DNA from: Henriciella sp. AS95
Lineage (GTDB): Bacteria > Pseudomonadota > Alphaproteobacteria > Caulobacterales > Hyphomonadaceae
Length of the DNA: 64,000 nt
Assembly (NCBI RefSeq): GCF_038900055.1
Contig: NZ_JBBMQM010000001.1
Coordinates: 3,410,001 to 3,474,000 of the forward strand
Reading direction: 5' to 3'
Shown: one piece after another, positions 8,097-16,819 of the stretch
Layout: each line of letters begins with the position of its first letter
Numbering within the stretch: the stretch's first letter is position 1
Notes under the pieces: generated by a model
The model's database searches: none
The model's input: the letters and a program-made list of their open reading frames with translations, nothing else
What the model was told of the DNA's origin: nothing
Program-made: the position numbers and the translations under genes

Positions 8097-8728
8097 CAAA
8101 TGATCTCCTTTTCTGACTGCTCGGCCATGGGTTGCCGCGCCCCGGGCTTTTGTGAGCTTGCGAGCACGAATAAATGTCCGTCAGGATCATGGCTTGCGAG
8201 AAACCCGCCGCGCCGCCCCAGCTGATCGATCATGCTGCGCCGAAGCGCGCCGAATGGCAGCGCCCCTTCGAGCGCGGTTGACGCCTTGCCCGGCGGCAGC
8301 CCCTTAATCGCCCGTTTGAGCCGGCTGATGCGCTGTCGCAGCGCCGTATCGGACAGGCCGAGCAGCCAGCCAATTTCAGGCCGCGTGGCCCCTGCAAAGG
8401 CGAGCATCGCCACCAGCCGCAAAGATCTTGGAAGCCCCGACACGTCCGGCATCCCCTCAATCTCGATCGCTTCGGACTCCTCGCCCGCCCGCGCGCTCTG
8501 CCAGTCACGCTCCCGCGCCTTGCGCCGCACGGCCCCGCGCGCGCTCATCCGCGCCTTGTTGCGGATCACACCGGCGAGCCAGGCCCGCGCCTGCCCAGAC
8601 GCAAAGTCGGCCCGGCCCGCCTCGACCGCAGCCAGAAGCGCCGCCTGGACGAGGTCATCGGCCTCAGCGGCGTCGCGCGTATAGCGCCGCGCGATCACTC
8701 CCAGAGATTGCGGCACATCCCCGCTCAT
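8096..8728 (-). CDS. ECF-type sigma-70 family RNA polymerase sigma factor
   Basis: 210 residues. Region 2 (about 10-75: SLGVIARRYTRDAAEADDLVQAALLAAVEA) is typical of ECF factors, and region 4 (about 105-145: LRLVAMLAFAGATRPEIGWLLGLSDTALRQRISRLKR) carries the helix-turn-helix. A ~65-residue C-terminal extension follows, longer than a minimal ECF factor. ATG 8728 is preferred to GTG 8734 because GAAGAGG stands 5 bp upstream of it. No anti-sigma gene is adjacent; the only co-transcribed gene encodes the VOC protein. Confidence 0.82.
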   Translation of the reverse strand: MSGDVPQSLGVIARRYTRDAAEADDLVQAALLAAVEAGRADFASGQARAWLAGVIRNKARMSARGAVRRKARERDWQSARAGEESEAIEIEGMPDVSGLPRSLRLVAMLAFAGATRPEIGWLLGLSDTALRQRISRLKRAIKGLPPGKASTALEGALPFGALRRSMIDQLGRRGGFLASHDPDGHLFVLASSQKPGARQPMAEQSEKEII

Positions 8729-8754
8729 TGCCACCTCTTCCTGTTCCCTATATG

Positions 8755-8768
8755 TTCAAGCGCTTAAA
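8755..8768. promoter_or_regulatory. Short palindrome between divergent sigma and rmuC genes
   Basis: TTCAAGCGCTTAAA is symmetrical about AAGCGCTT with one mismatched pair. It lies in the 79-bp divergent gap. It could be a shared operator; nothing else supports this. Confidence 0.25.
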
Positions 8769-8807
8769 CCCGCCGAGTCAAGCGCGAATCGCGATAGGAG
8801 TTCAGGC

Positions 8808-10172
8808 ATGCAGACACTCGTCCAGATCGGCTCCGTGGGCCTCGACCTCATCCACCTCATCCTGTTCGTGCTCGCCGCAGGCCTTCTGGGCTTCCTGTTC
8901 TGGATGCGCGGTGAGGTGCGCAACCGTGCCGGCGAGGTCGAGCGCGACCTTGCCCACACCCAGGATATGCTCGAAACCGCCGAGATCGACCGCGAACGCC
9001 TGTCGCAGGAATTGAAGACGCAGACCGCCGTCGCCCAGGACGCCAAGATCGCTCTAGCAAAAGCCGAAGCCCGCGCCGAAGAAGACGAGAAGCGCTTCGC
9101 CGACCTCGCCCAGGGCGTGCTGCGCAAGGCAAATTCCCAATTCCTTCAACTGGCTGACGAGACCTTCAAGAAACACCGCGAAGGCGCGCAGGGCGAGCTG
9201 AAAGAGCTGATGAAACCGATCGGCGAGAATTTCGACGAGTTCAAGAAACGCGTCACCGAGATCGAGAAAGTCCGCGCGGAGGACAAATCAGCGATCAAGG
9301 AACAGGTCGAGGCCATCGGCAAGAGCCTGATGCTCAACACCGCCGAGACCGGCAAGCTCGTCAACGCCCTCACCGCCCCGAAAGGCGGCGGGCGCTGGGG
9401 CGAGATGACGCTTCGCAATGTCATGGAGCAGGCCGGCCTCTCAGGCCATTGCGACTTCGACGAGCAGGTCAGCGACCAGACCGAGGATGGCCGCCAGCGC
9501 CCTGACGCCGTCATCCACCTGCCGGGCGGGCGCCAGATCGTCATCGACTCCAAGGTCTCGCTCGACGCCTATATGAGCGCCGTCTCGTCCGGCGACCCGC
9601 AGCAACGCGCCGTGCACCTGAAGTCCCACGCCACCAGCGTGCAGCGCCATATCGATACGCTGGCCTCGAAGAACTACCAGTCAAACCTGGATGAGCGCGT
9701 CGATTTCGTCGCCATGTTCATCCCGGGCGAGAACTTCTTCGCGGCCGCCCTCGAACACGCGCCGAACCTGCTGGAGCGCGCCTATTCCAAGAACGTCATC
9801 GTCACCACGCCGTCGACCCTGATCGGCCTCGCCAAGACGGTCTCCTATGTCTGGCGGCAGGAAAAGATGGCCCAGAACGCCCGCGAGGCCGCCAAGCTCG
9901 GCGAGCAGCTCTATGAGCGCATCGCAGTGCTTGCTGGTCATATGGAAAGCGTCGGCAAGTCGCTGAACGGCGCGGTTACCCATTACAACAAGATGTCCTC
10001 GTCGCTCGACAAGCGCGTGCTGCCCACCATGCGCCGCTTCGAAGAGCTCTCCATCGCCCCGCCAGACAAGACGATCGCCGAGCCAAAACGCATTGAAGCC
10101 ACGGCAGACGAAACCGACCGCACGCCAGAGCTGGATTTCGATGGCAAAGGCAGCAAGGAAGACGCGGCCTAG
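8808..10172 (+). CDS. rmuC: DNA recombination protein RmuC
   Basis: 454 residues. One N-terminal membrane span (about 12-33), a long coiled coil (about 35-185), then the conserved RmuC nuclease-like domain: GGGRWGEMTLRNVMEQAGL, DAVIHLPGGRQIVIDSKVSL, VDFVAMFIPGENFFAAAL and VIVTTPSTLIGLAKTVSY. RmuC limits inverted-repeat recombination in E. coli. The start ATG 8808 gives the expected membrane-anchored N terminus. Next downstream are a family A repeat and def. Confidence 0.95.
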   Translation: MQTLVQIGSVGLDLIHLILFVLAAGLLGFLFWMRGEVRNRAGEVERDLAHTQDMLETAEIDRERLSQELKTQTAVAQDAKIALAKAEARAEEDEKRFADLAQGVLRKANSQFLQLADETFKKHREGAQGELKELMKPIGENFDEFKKRVTEIEKVRAEDKSAIKEQVEAIGKSLMLNTAETGKLVNALTAPKGGGRWGEMTLRNVMEQAGLSGHCDFDEQVSDQTEDGRQRPDAVIHLPGGRQIVIDSKVSLDAYMSAVSSGDPQQRAVHLKSHATSVQRHIDTLASKNYQSNLDERVDFVAMFIPGENFFAAALEHAPNLLERAYSKNVIVTTPSTLIGLAKTVSYVWRQEKMAQNAREAAKLGEQLYERIAVLAGHMESVGKSLNGAVTHYNKMSSSLDKRVLPTMRRFEELSIAPPDKTIAEPKRIEATADETDRTPELDFDGKGSKEDAA

Positions 10173-10187
10173 TTTTTAGGGGCGCCT

Positions 10188-10272
10188 CCCCGTGGCTTGA
10201 CCACGGGGTCCATCTCTAGCCACCGCGACAAGTCCAGCCTTAGGAGATGGGCACCGCGGTCAAGCCGCGGTG
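10188..10272. repeat. Three-stem palindromic intergenic element, family A, copy 2
   Basis: Hairpins 10188-10195/10201-10208 (loop CTTGA) and 10252-10259/10265-10272 (loop TCAAG) with a joining pairing 10210-10216/10244-10250. Loops and layout match the copy at 7066-7148; stem bases differ but remain complementary. Confidence 0.75.
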
Positions 10273-10336
10273 AAGCGTCATCGGTACGGCAGCGGTGATT
10301 ATTGATTTTCAAACCCCTTCGCCTTATCTCAGCGGC

Positions 10337-10864
10337 ATGGCTATTCGCGAAATCATTACCGTCCCGGACCCGCGTCTGAAGGAAGTCTCAAAGCCCGTCG
10401 AAGGCGGTGTCACGGATGAAATCCGCGCGCTGATGGATGACATGCTCGAGACCATGTATGACGCGCCGGGCATCGGCCTCGCCGCCATACAGATTGGCGT
10501 GCCCCTGCGCGTCATCGTCATGGACCTCGCCGGCGAAAGCGAAGAGCCAGCCCCGCGCTATTTCGTGAACCCGGAAATCCTGCCGCTGACCGAGGACAAG
10601 GCCCCCTATGAGGAAGGCTGCCTGTCCGTCCCCGACGTCTATGAGGAAGTCGAGCGCCCGACCGAGTGCCGCATCCGCTATCTCGACTATGATGGCGAGC
10701 AGAAGGAAGAAGTCGCCGAAGGCCTGTTCGCCGTCTGCATCCAGCACGAGATGGACCACCTCGAAGGCACCCTCTTCATCGACTATCTCTCGCGCCTGAA
10801 ACGCCAGCGCGCGGTTGAGAAGGTCCGCAAGGCTACCCGCCTGAAAGCCAAGGTCGGAGCCTGA
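10337..10864 (+). CDS. def: Peptide deformylase
   Basis: 175-residue iron/zinc enzyme that removes the formyl group from nascent proteins. All three family motifs are present: [10 protein letters not shown] (motif 1), EGCLSVP with the metal-binding Cys (motif 2), and HEMDH with two metal-binding His and the catalytic Glu (motif 3). The frame is open from 10295, but ATG 10337 gives the family start ([18 protein letters not shown]). def is followed by fmt, the standard pair controlling formylation and deformylation of initiator methionine. Confidence 0.97.
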   Translation: MAIREIITVPDPRLKEVSKPVEGGVTDEIRALMDDMLETMYDAPGIGLAAIQIGVPLRVIVMDLAGESEEPAPRYFVNPEILPLTEDKAPYEEGCLSVPDVYEEVERPTECRIRYLDYDGEQKEEVAEGLFAVCIQHEMDHLEGTLFIDYLSRLKRQRAVEKVRKATRLKAKVGA

Positions 10865-10878
10865 ACCAGCCTCCGCTC

Positions 10879-10898
10879 ATCCCCGCGAAGGCGGGGAT
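10879..10898. repeat. Palindromic intergenic repeat, atccccgc/gcggggat type
   Basis: An 8-bp perfect stem with GAAG loop, of a kind very frequent between alphaproteobacterial genes. It begins the repeat-filled def-fmt gap. Confidence 0.55.
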
Positions 10899-10951
10899 CT
10901 GGTTCAGAAAACCTCTACGTTTCTATTGTACCCCCTCCGCCCTGCCGGGCA

Positions 10952-10973
10952 CCTCCCCCGTGAACGGGGGAGG
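10952..10973. repeat. Palindromic intergenic repeat, cctcccccg/cgggggagg type
   Basis: A 9-bp perfect stem with TGAA loop, followed by AAAA. It is a second repeat type inside the def-fmt gap and could weakly terminate minus-strand transcripts. Confidence 0.55.
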
Positions 10974-10992
10974 AAAACCCAGCGGCACGCGC

Positions 10993-11044
10993 CTTTCTTC
11001 CCCCGCCTGCGAGGGAAGTGGCCGCGAAGCGGTCGAAGGGGGCC
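10993..11044. repeat. Interspersed palindromic repeat, family B, copy 2
   Basis: Same element as 4772-4825 with a few changes and a shorter middle. It ends 57 bp before the fmt start. Confidence 0.75.
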
Positions 11045-11101
11045 ATTCCAACTTCACCGCAACATCTTGCCTAATCTCCCCGCCACGCTAGACCCCGCCC
11101 C

Positions 11102-12055
11102 ATGACGAAACCGCTCCGCATTGCCTTCATGGGAAGCCCGGATATTGCCGTGCACGTGCTCGCCGCGCTGATCGAGGCGGGCCATGAGATCGCCTGCGTC
11201 TATTCCCAGCCGCCCCGCCCCGCCGGACGCGGCAAGAAGCTGACGCCGACCGCCGTGCATCGCTATGCCGAGACCCAAGGCCTGGACGTGCGCACGCCCA
11301 AATCCCTGAAGCCCGCCGAAGAGAAAGCCCGCTTCGCCGCGCTGGGCCTCGATGCCGCTGTCGTCGTCGCCTATGGCCTCATCCTGCCGCAGGCGGTGCT
11401 CGACGCCCCGCGCCTTGGCTGCATGAACATGCACGCCTCGCTGCTGCCGCGCTGGCGCGGCGCCGCGCCGATCCAGCGCGCCATCATGGCGGACGATGAG
11501 ATGACCGGCGTGCAGGCCATGATGATGGAAGCCGGGCTTGATACCGGCCCCGTCCTCGCCACCGAGGAAGCGCGCATCTTCCCCTTCGAGACCGCCGGCA
11601 GCCTGCATGACCGCCTCGCTGAGCTGGCCGCAGACCTCGCGCCCCGTGCGCTCGAAGGCCTCGCCGACGGCAGCCTGAAACCTGTCCCGCAAGCCGAAGA
11701 CGGCGCGACCTACGCCGCCAAGATCACCACCGACGACCGCCAGATCGACTGGAGCAAACCGGCCTCGGACGTCGATTGCCAGATTCGCGGCCTCTCGCCC
11801 TTCCCCGGCGCCTGGTTCAACTGGACACCAAAGGACGGCGATGAGCCGATCCGCGTGAAAGCGCTGATGAGCAAGCTGTCCGACCAGACCCATGACGCCG
11901 CCCCCGGCACGCTGCTCGACGACAGCCTCCTCGTCGCCTGCGGCGACGGCCATGCCGTCCGCCTGCTCAATCTGCAGAAGCCCGGATCGCGCGCCATGGA
12001 CGCGGACGACTTCCTGCGCGGCAACAGGATCGAGGCCGGGAGCGGCTTCGAATGA
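11102..12055 (+). CDS. fmt: Methionyl-tRNA formyltransferase
   Basis: 317 residues. It formylates initiator Met-tRNA using 10-formyl-tetrahydrofolate. The N-terminal catalytic domain shows [18 protein letters not shown], the flexible-loop region [19 protein letters not shown], and the folate/catalytic motifs [19 protein letters not shown] and GLDTGPV. The C-terminal tRNA-binding OB-like domain begins near [12 protein letters not shown]. The stop overlaps the following GNAT start by ATGA, so they are translationally coupled. No clear SD precedes ATG 11102. Confidence 0.97.
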   Translation: MTKPLRIAFMGSPDIAVHVLAALIEAGHEIACVYSQPPRPAGRGKKLTPTAVHRYAETQGLDVRTPKSLKPAEEKARFAALGLDAAVVVAYGLILPQAVLDAPRLGCMNMHASLLPRWRGAAPIQRAIMADDEMTGVQAMMMEAGLDTGPVLATEEARIFPFETAGSLHDRLAELAADLAPRALEGLADGSLKPVPQAEDGATYAAKITTDDRQIDWSKPASDVDCQIRGLSPFPGAWFNWTPKDGDEPIRVKALMSKLSDQTHDAAPGTLLDDSLLVACGDGHAVRLLNLQKPGSRAMDADDFLRGNRIEAGSGFE

Positions 12056-12540
12056 AGGACATCTGGATCCGCCCGGCCCGCGCTGAGGACGCCGATGCCA
12101 TCATTGCCCTCAACGATGCAGCCTTCGGCACGCCGGACGAATCGAAAATCGTCGCCCAGCTCCTCGCAGATGGCGACAGCCTCGCCTCGCTCGTCGCGCA
12201 TGATGATCGCGAGATCCTCGGCCATATCCAGTTGTTCCGTATCCTGATCGATGGCGATGATATCGCCGCTGGCCTCGGGCCGATGAGCGTCACGCCAGAG
12301 CGCCAGAAATCCGGCATAGGCCGTGGACTGATCAAACTCGGCATGACGATGATGGAAGGTCAGGGCCGCGAGCTCGTCTTCGTGCTGGGCCACCCTGATT
12401 ACTACCCGAAATACGGCTTCTCGCCCGGCGTCGCCGCGCGGTATGAAGCCCCATGGTCAGGCCCTGCTTTTATGGGGATCGAACTTAGCAACACCGCGCC
12501 CCGCACCGGCGCGCTCACCTATCCGAAAGCGTTTAACTGA
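12052..12540 (+). CDS. GNAT family N-acetyltransferase (YhbS-like)
   Basis: 162 residues of the GNAT fold. The N-terminal [21 protein letters not shown], the central [21 protein letters not shown] with the acetyl-CoA pyrophosphate loop (Q/RxxGxG), and the late [13 protein letters not shown] are typical of the YhbS group. The acceptor is unknown. Its ATG overlaps the fmt stop (ATGA), making it the third gene of a def-fmt operon. Confidence 0.85.
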   Translation: MKDIWIRPARAEDADAIIALNDAAFGTPDESKIVAQLLADGDSLASLVAHDDREILGHIQLFRILIDGDDIAAGLGPMSVTPERQKSGIGRGLIKLGMTMMEGQGRELVFVLGHPDYYPKYGFSPGVAARYEAPWSGPAFMGIELSNTAPRTGALTYPKAFN

Positions 12541-12543
12541 AAG

Positions 12544-12780
12544 CTATTTGAGCCGAAATTCCTTCTTCAAGATTTGGAACAATTCTTCGGCAGCGCTTTG
12601 ATCAATCTGTATTGTCTGACTTAGCTTCCCTGGGACCTGCCTGTTATTTGATCCGTAGGTATTGAGTTGTAGTATTTTTTTACCATCCGACTCAGCAGTG
12701 AGGTAGCGCGCTACGACGCGAGTAGGATGCAAACTTTTGAAACTGCGATCGTCCGCTTCAAACCTTGAAATTACCGCCAT
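12544..12780 (-). CDS. Small hypothetical protein inserted between GNAT gene and truA
   Basis: 78 residues, start MAVISRFEADDRSFKSLHPT, rich in charged residues, with no signal peptide or membrane segment. The DNA is clearly more AT-rich than its neighbours and lies on the opposite strand inside an otherwise plus-strand run, which suggests a separate origin. Its ATG is only 14 bp from the truA ATG, so their promoters overlap. It resembles small conserved proteins I have seen without a known function; no function is assigned. Confidence 0.65.
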   Translation of the reverse strand: MAVISRFEADDRSFKSLHPTRVVARYLTAESDGKKILQLNTYGSNNRQVPGKLSQTIQIDQSAAEELFQILKKEFRLK

Positions 12781-12794
12781 AGACCTGCTCCACC

Positions 12795-13544
12795 ATGCAA
12801 AGAGTTAGACTTATAATCGAATATGATGGCCGGCCTTATGCGGGCTGGCAACGCCAGGACGAGCTTGCGACGGTCCAGGGCGCTCTTGAACGGGCCGCCG
12901 AAGCCCTCGACGGGGCCCCCGTCACCGTGCACGGCGCTGGCCGCACCGACGCCGGCGTCCACGCCACCGGTCAGGTCGCCCACCTCGACCTCTCCAAGCC
13001 GCGCCCGGTCCGCAAGATCGCTGACGCGCTCAATCATCACCTGCGGCCGGACGCTGTCAGTGTCCTGAAAGCCGAGGAGGTCGACGAGGACTTCCACGCC
13101 CGTTTCAGCGCCAAAGGCCGCGCCTATCGCTACCTCATCCTGGTCCGGCGCGCGCACCTCACCTTCGACCGGGGCCTGATCTGGCGCGTGCCCGTGAAGC
13201 TGGACGTTCGCAAGATGCAGGAGGCCGCTGACCACCTCATCGGCGAACACGACTTCTCCACCTTCCGTGATGCCGGCTGCCAGGCCAAGAGCCCGATCAA
13301 GACGCTCGATACGCTGAATGTCAGCGCCTATGACAACCGGATCGAAGTGACGACAACGGCCCGCAGCTTCCTGCACAGACAGGTCCGTTCCATCGTCGGC
13401 AGCCTTGTCGATGTCGGCCGCGGCATGCAGGAGCCGGGCTGGATGAAAGACATCCTCGAAGCGCGCGACCGCACCGCCTGCGGGCCCGTCGCCCCGGCGG
13501 ACGGGCTCTACCTCGAGCGCGTCATGTATGATGGAGACGCATGA
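12795..13544 (+). CDS. truA: tRNA pseudouridine(38-40) synthase
   Basis: 249 residues. TruA converts uridines 38-40 of the tRNA anticodon arm to pseudouridine. The start RLIIEYDGRPYAGWQRQ is typical, the catalytic aspartate lies in GAGRTDAGVHATGQ, and the C-terminal FLHRQVRSIVGSLVDVGRG is the other family signature. The stop overlaps the next gene (ATGA). Confidence 0.97.
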   Translation: MQRVRLIIEYDGRPYAGWQRQDELATVQGALERAAEALDGAPVTVHGAGRTDAGVHATGQVAHLDLSKPRPVRKIADALNHHLRPDAVSVLKAEEVDEDFHARFSAKGRAYRYLILVRRAHLTFDRGLIWRVPVKLDVRKMQEAADHLIGEHDFSTFRDAGCQAKSPIKTLDTLNVSAYDNRIEVTTTARSFLHRQVRSIVGSLVDVGRGMQEPGWMKDILEARDRTACGPVAPADGLYLERVMYDGDA

Positions 13545-14083
13545 GAGACCGGCGCCGCATCGTCATCTCCGGCTGCTCATCGGGCGGCAAGTCCACCCTC
13601 TTGAATGAACTCGCCCGGCGCGGCTTTCAAACCGTTGACGAGCCCGGCCGAAACATCGTCCGCGAAGCTCTGGCAACAGGTTCAGATGCCTTGCCCTGGG
13701 TGAACCCCGAAGCCTTCGTCCGCAAGGCCATCGAATACGCGCACGAAACGCTTGCCGCCGCCCGCGCCCATGACGGCCCCGTCTTCTTCGACCGCTCCGC
13801 CGTGGACGCCGCCGCCCACTTCGAACGGCTCTCCATTTCGATGCCTGCCGATCTGAAGACGCTCTGCGAAACCACGCTCTACTCCAGCCCCGTCTTCATG
13901 GCCCCGCCCTGGCGGGCGCTCTACCAGCAGAACGAGGAACGCCCACTCCCCTTTGAAACCGCCGTTCTGGAATACAACTACCTCCGCATCGCCTATCCGG
14001 CGCGCGGCTATGCGATGATCGATTTGCCGAAAACGAGCGTGGCAGCGCGAGCTGACTTCGTCCAAAATTCATTGGGCCTGTAA
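13541..14083 (+). CDS. P-loop ATPase (AAA_28-like small kinase/NTPase)
   Basis: 180 residues with a Walker A motif GCSSGGKST (about 11-19) right after the first strand, EPGRNIVREAL following it, and FFDRSAVDAAAHFE as a Walker B/DR element, as in the small NTPases that resemble shikimate or nucleoside kinases. The substrate is unknown. ATGA overlap with truA couples its translation. Confidence 0.75.
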   Translation: MRDRRRIVISGCSSGGKSTLLNELARRGFQTVDEPGRNIVREALATGSDALPWVNPEAFVRKAIEYAHETLAAARAHDGPVFFDRSAVDAAAHFERLSISMPADLKTLCETTLYSSPVFMAPPWRALYQQNEERPLPFETAVLEYNYLRIAYPARGYAMIDLPKTSVAARADFVQNSLGL

Positions 14084-14098
14084 CACACAGCTTCATGG

Positions 14099-14162
14099 TG
14101 AGCGGAGTCGAACCACGAAGCGTCGAAGCAAACATCACGCCCTCGTCCTTCGACTTCGCTCA
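14099..14162. repeat. Inverted repeat of the TGAGCGAAGTCGAA type
   Basis: The arms tgagcggagtcgaa (14099-14112) and ttcgacttcgctca (14149-14162) pair with one mismatch. A single arm of the same sequence is found at 42308-42321. It stands between convergent genes and may act as a bidirectional transcription stop. Confidence 0.6.
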
Positions 14163-14181
14163 GGATGAAGGCTGCGTAGTG

Positions 14182-14676
14182 CTAAAGCCGTAATTCCATC
14201 GCCCAGTTGTGGATCGTGACGCCGTCCACTTCCAACTCGCGCCGGTGCAGCACCTCATATCCAGCCTTGGAAAAGACAGGCTTCGCCGCCTCACTCGCCT
14301 CTGTGTACAGCCGCTCAATGCCTTGCATTTGCGCCTGCCATTTGACCACCGAGAGCAGCAGTGTCGCGATCCCACGCCGTGCAAAGGCCGGGTCGCAATA
14401 GAGCATGTCGACATGGCCATCGGCCTCAAAATCGGTGAAGGCAACCGCGCGGTCATTCTCATCGACGGCGATAAAAGTCCTTCGGCCATCGGTGTACATC
14501 GCGTCCAGACGCTCCGCCGTCACACGCGGCCCGCCCCAGGCGGCAACCTGTTCGGCCGTATAATATTGTGGTCCGATCACGGCGACCGCCGCGCGGAAAA
14601 TCTCCTCAAGGCGCGCGGAATCTCTCTTCCTGTAGGGGCGAACTTTGGCGTTTTGCGCCTTCAAATCGTCTTGCAT
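14182..14676 (-). CDS. GNAT family N-acetyltransferase
   Basis: 164 residues. The GNAT core is seen in VRPYRKRDSARLEEIFRAAV, the strand-loop YCDPAFARRGIATLLLSVV with the RRGIA acetyl-CoA loop, and the C-terminal LYTEASEAAKPVFSKAGYEV. The acceptor is unknown. The gene is monocistronic, facing away from the following secreted-protein gene; its SD is weak. Confidence 0.85.
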   Translation of the reverse strand: MQDDLKAQNAKVRPYRKRDSARLEEIFRAAVAVIGPQYYTAEQVAAWGGPRVTAERLDAMYTDGRRTFIAVDENDRAVAFTDFEADGHVDMLYCDPAFARRGIATLLLSVVKWQAQMQGIERLYTEASEAAKPVFSKAGYEVLHRRELEVDGVTIHNWAMELRL

Positions 14677-14725
14677 CTTTTTCCGGGCCGAATAGGATTC
14701 TCAGAATATCAGAGGGGATACACCG

Positions 14726-15361
14726 TTGAAATTGAAAAGCTATACTGCACTGGCCGTCCTCGGACTTTCAGCAGCCATGACGGCGCAGGCCGGCACCTAT
14801 GAGGACAGCGTCCAGTGTGTCGGGGCCATCAAGACGATCACTGGCGGCTGGCCCGCCGAGCACCCGTCCAAGGCGCAGGCTGACGCCGTCGCCTCAGGCT
14901 GGACGGACTATGCGACCGCGTGGAGCGGCAACACCCCCGAAAAGGTCCAGGCCGACATCGCTGCTTCGGTGCAGGAAATCCAGACTTACGCCATCTCCGT
15001 AAAGGGTGATCAGGCGAAAATGCAGGCCTATCTCGGCCCGATGTCTGCGCGCTGCCAGACGGTTCCTGAGATGCCGGTCTCTCGCGGTGTCTGCAAGAGC
15101 CTGTCGGACGGTGAAATCGCCTCCTCCGATATGGCGTACAATCTGAACGCCTATAATATGGGCTTCCAGTCGGGCGATGAGCTGACAGCCACCCAAAAGG
15201 CGATGGCTGCTGCCGAGGAGCGCAGAGCCCAGGCAGAAGCGGCAAGCACCTATTACGCGAATGCGCCAGGCGCGACCTCAGAAGATCTTCTGTCGCTGCT
15301 GGAGGCCACAGCCGAAGAGCGCACGGCGATGTTTGATCAATGCGTTGAGCAAATGGAATAA
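14726..15361 (+). CDS. Secreted protein of unknown function
   Basis: 211 residues starting at TTG 14726, with GAGGGGA 8 bp upstream. A clear Sec signal peptide (MKLKSYTALAVLGLSAAMTAQA, counting the TTG as Met) ends in an AQA cleavage site. The mature part has four cysteines, suggesting two disulphides, and a helical Ala/Glu-rich C terminus. I do not recognise the family. Its own promoter must lie in the 49-bp gap after the divergent GNAT gene. Confidence 0.7.
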   Translation: MKLKSYTALAVLGLSAAMTAQAGTYEDSVQCVGAIKTITGGWPAEHPSKAQADAVASGWTDYATAWSGNTPEKVQADIAASVQEIQTYAISVKGDQAKMQAYLGPMSARCQTVPEMPVSRGVCKSLSDGEIASSDMAYNLNAYNMGFQSGDELTATQKAMAAAEERRAQAEAASTYYANAPGATSEDLLSLLEATAEERTAMFDQCVEQME

Positions 15362-15465
15362 TTGATGCGGGTCTCGGGCTGACGGGTCGCCTCGACCTGT
15401 CAGCTCTTCTTCCGCCGCATCAGCTTCAGGCCGGAATATCCCGCCGTTTGGGCCATTCCAACCGT

Positions 15466-15924
15466 CTACTCGCCATCAAGCGCGGCTTCGAAATCCTCGA
15501 CCGGAAACTGCGCCCTGTCGCACATCCAGGTCGAATAGACGCCTTCGCCGCCCTTCGCCAGCAAGAGCAACTCCGTATCCGGACGATAATTGACGCCGCA
15601 GGCCGGCATGCCTGCATCGGCTGATTTGACCAGCACATAGCGCGACATCTCACCCTTCAGCACGCGCTGGACTTTCATCTGCGTGATATGCTCCCCGATA
15701 ATAAATGGGGACGGCGGATCGGTGGGTTCAGACTCCAGGTCCCAGACCTCACCCACCTCGACAACCGCAATCAGGTCATATCCTTCCGCCTGCTGCGCCG
15801 CGCTCTGCGAAGGCGGACAGGAACAGGCTGCCGCCTGCCCAGCACCAAGGCCCAGACAGGCCAGCCCGCCCATCGCTACATGTCTGAATATTCCCACCGC
15901 TCTCTCCACCCTGTACCCCGTCAA
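15466..15924 (-). CDS. Secreted CSCPP-start protein (TIMP/NTR-like N terminus)
   Basis: Up to 152 residues. After a hydrophobic leader ending GQAAA, the mature chain begins CSCPPSQSAAQQAEGYDLI, the arrangement seen in bacterial proteins that resemble the N-terminal strand of TIMP/netrin-like OB domains, where a free N-terminal Cys is functional. Further cysteines occur late (ACG, WMCD). The start is uncertain: TTG 15924, GTG 15909 and GTG 15897 are in frame and the last gives the neatest signal peptide. The function is unknown; the NTR comparison is inference. Confidence 0.6.
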   Translation of the reverse strand: MTGYRVERAVGIFRHVAMGGLACLGLGAGQAAACSCPPSQSAAQQAEGYDLIAVVEVGEVWDLESEPTDPPSPFIIGEHITQMKVQRVLKGEMSRYVLVKSADAGMPACGVNYRPDTELLLLAKGGEGVYSTWMCDRAQFPVEDFEAALDGE

Positions 15925-15967
15925 GCGAACAGTAAGTCGCTCCGGCCATGAGTGGTCAAGGCCAAGC

Positions 15968-16819
15968 TCAGACCTTGCCGCCCGGCAGGCGTGGTTTCAG
16001 CCAGTCGAGGACGGTCGCCAGCGCCTTGTCGGCGTCATAGTCATTGAGCAGCTCATGATAGCCGCCCGGAAACTCGACAAGCTGCTTGTCGCCCTCGCCA
16101 ATCGTTTCGATGAAGGCCCGGCTGCCTTCAATCGGGGTCACACGGTCCGCATCGCCGTGGACGACCAGCACCGGCACATCCCAGTCCGGAAACTGCTCCC
16201 ACGCCCGCTCCAGCACCTTGAAAACCGTCGCGCCGAGCCGGGCCGCCGGCGGCCTGGTAATCACCATCGGGTCATTGCGATACGTTTCCACCACGGCCGC
16301 ATCTCGCGAGATCGCATCGTCATCGAGCGGCGGCGTCAGGCGTGCGGTTGGCGCAATCGAGGCGACAAGCCCCGCAATCGCCTTCAGCACCGGGTTAAGC
16401 TCGATCTTCAGCGCCGGCGCGCTGAGCACCGTCCCGCTGACCCCCTCCGGCCTGTACGCCACACTCGCCGCCGTGATCAGTCCGCCAAGCGAATGACCCA
16501 TCAAAAAAAGTGGCTCTTCGCGCTCTTCCAGCATGTCCCGCGCCGCCAGATGATGCGCCACGGCGCGCTTCATATCCGTCGCCCCGCGCGCACCGGGAGA
16601 ACGGCCATGCCCCTCCGCGTCGAAGGCGTAAACATTGATATCCAGCGCGTTCAAATTCGGGATGAGGCGGTTATAGCTCGTTACAAATCGACCGGCATAT
16701 TCGCCATATCCATGCTGCAGGAGCAGGTTCGCGCGCGGCGTGGCAACCTCCCACGCATAGCCCTGAACCTTCTCACCAAACGTCCAGCTCTTTGCCTGTT
16801 TCGACATATCGGACTCCAT
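15968..16819 (-). CDS. Alpha/beta hydrolase, monoacylglycerol lipase/lysophospholipase type
   Basis: 283 residues. The nucleophile elbow GHSLGG, the oxyanion region LLLQHGYGEYAGRF, the catalytic Asp in VVHGDADRVTP and His in GGYHELLND form a full Ser-Asp-His triad as in PldB/monoglyceride lipases. DAEGHGRSPG is the typical family loop. ATG 16819 overlaps the upstream stop (TAATG); an internal ATG at 16807 has GGAG at a good distance and may be used instead. It is in a three-gene minus-strand operon with the next two genes upstream. Confidence 0.88.
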   Translation of the reverse strand: MESDMSKQAKSWTFGEKVQGYAWEVATPRANLLLQHGYGEYAGRFVTSYNRLIPNLNALDINVYAFDAEGHGRSPGARGATDMKRAVAHHLAARDMLEEREEPLFLMGHSLGGLITAASVAYRPEGVSGTVLSAPALKIELNPVLKAIAGLVASIAPTARLTPPLDDDAISRDAAVVETYRNDPMVITRPPAARLGATVFKVLERAWEQFPDWDVPVLVVHGDADRVTPIEGSRAFIETIGEGDKQLVEFPGGYHELLNDYDADKALATVLDWLKPRLPGGKV

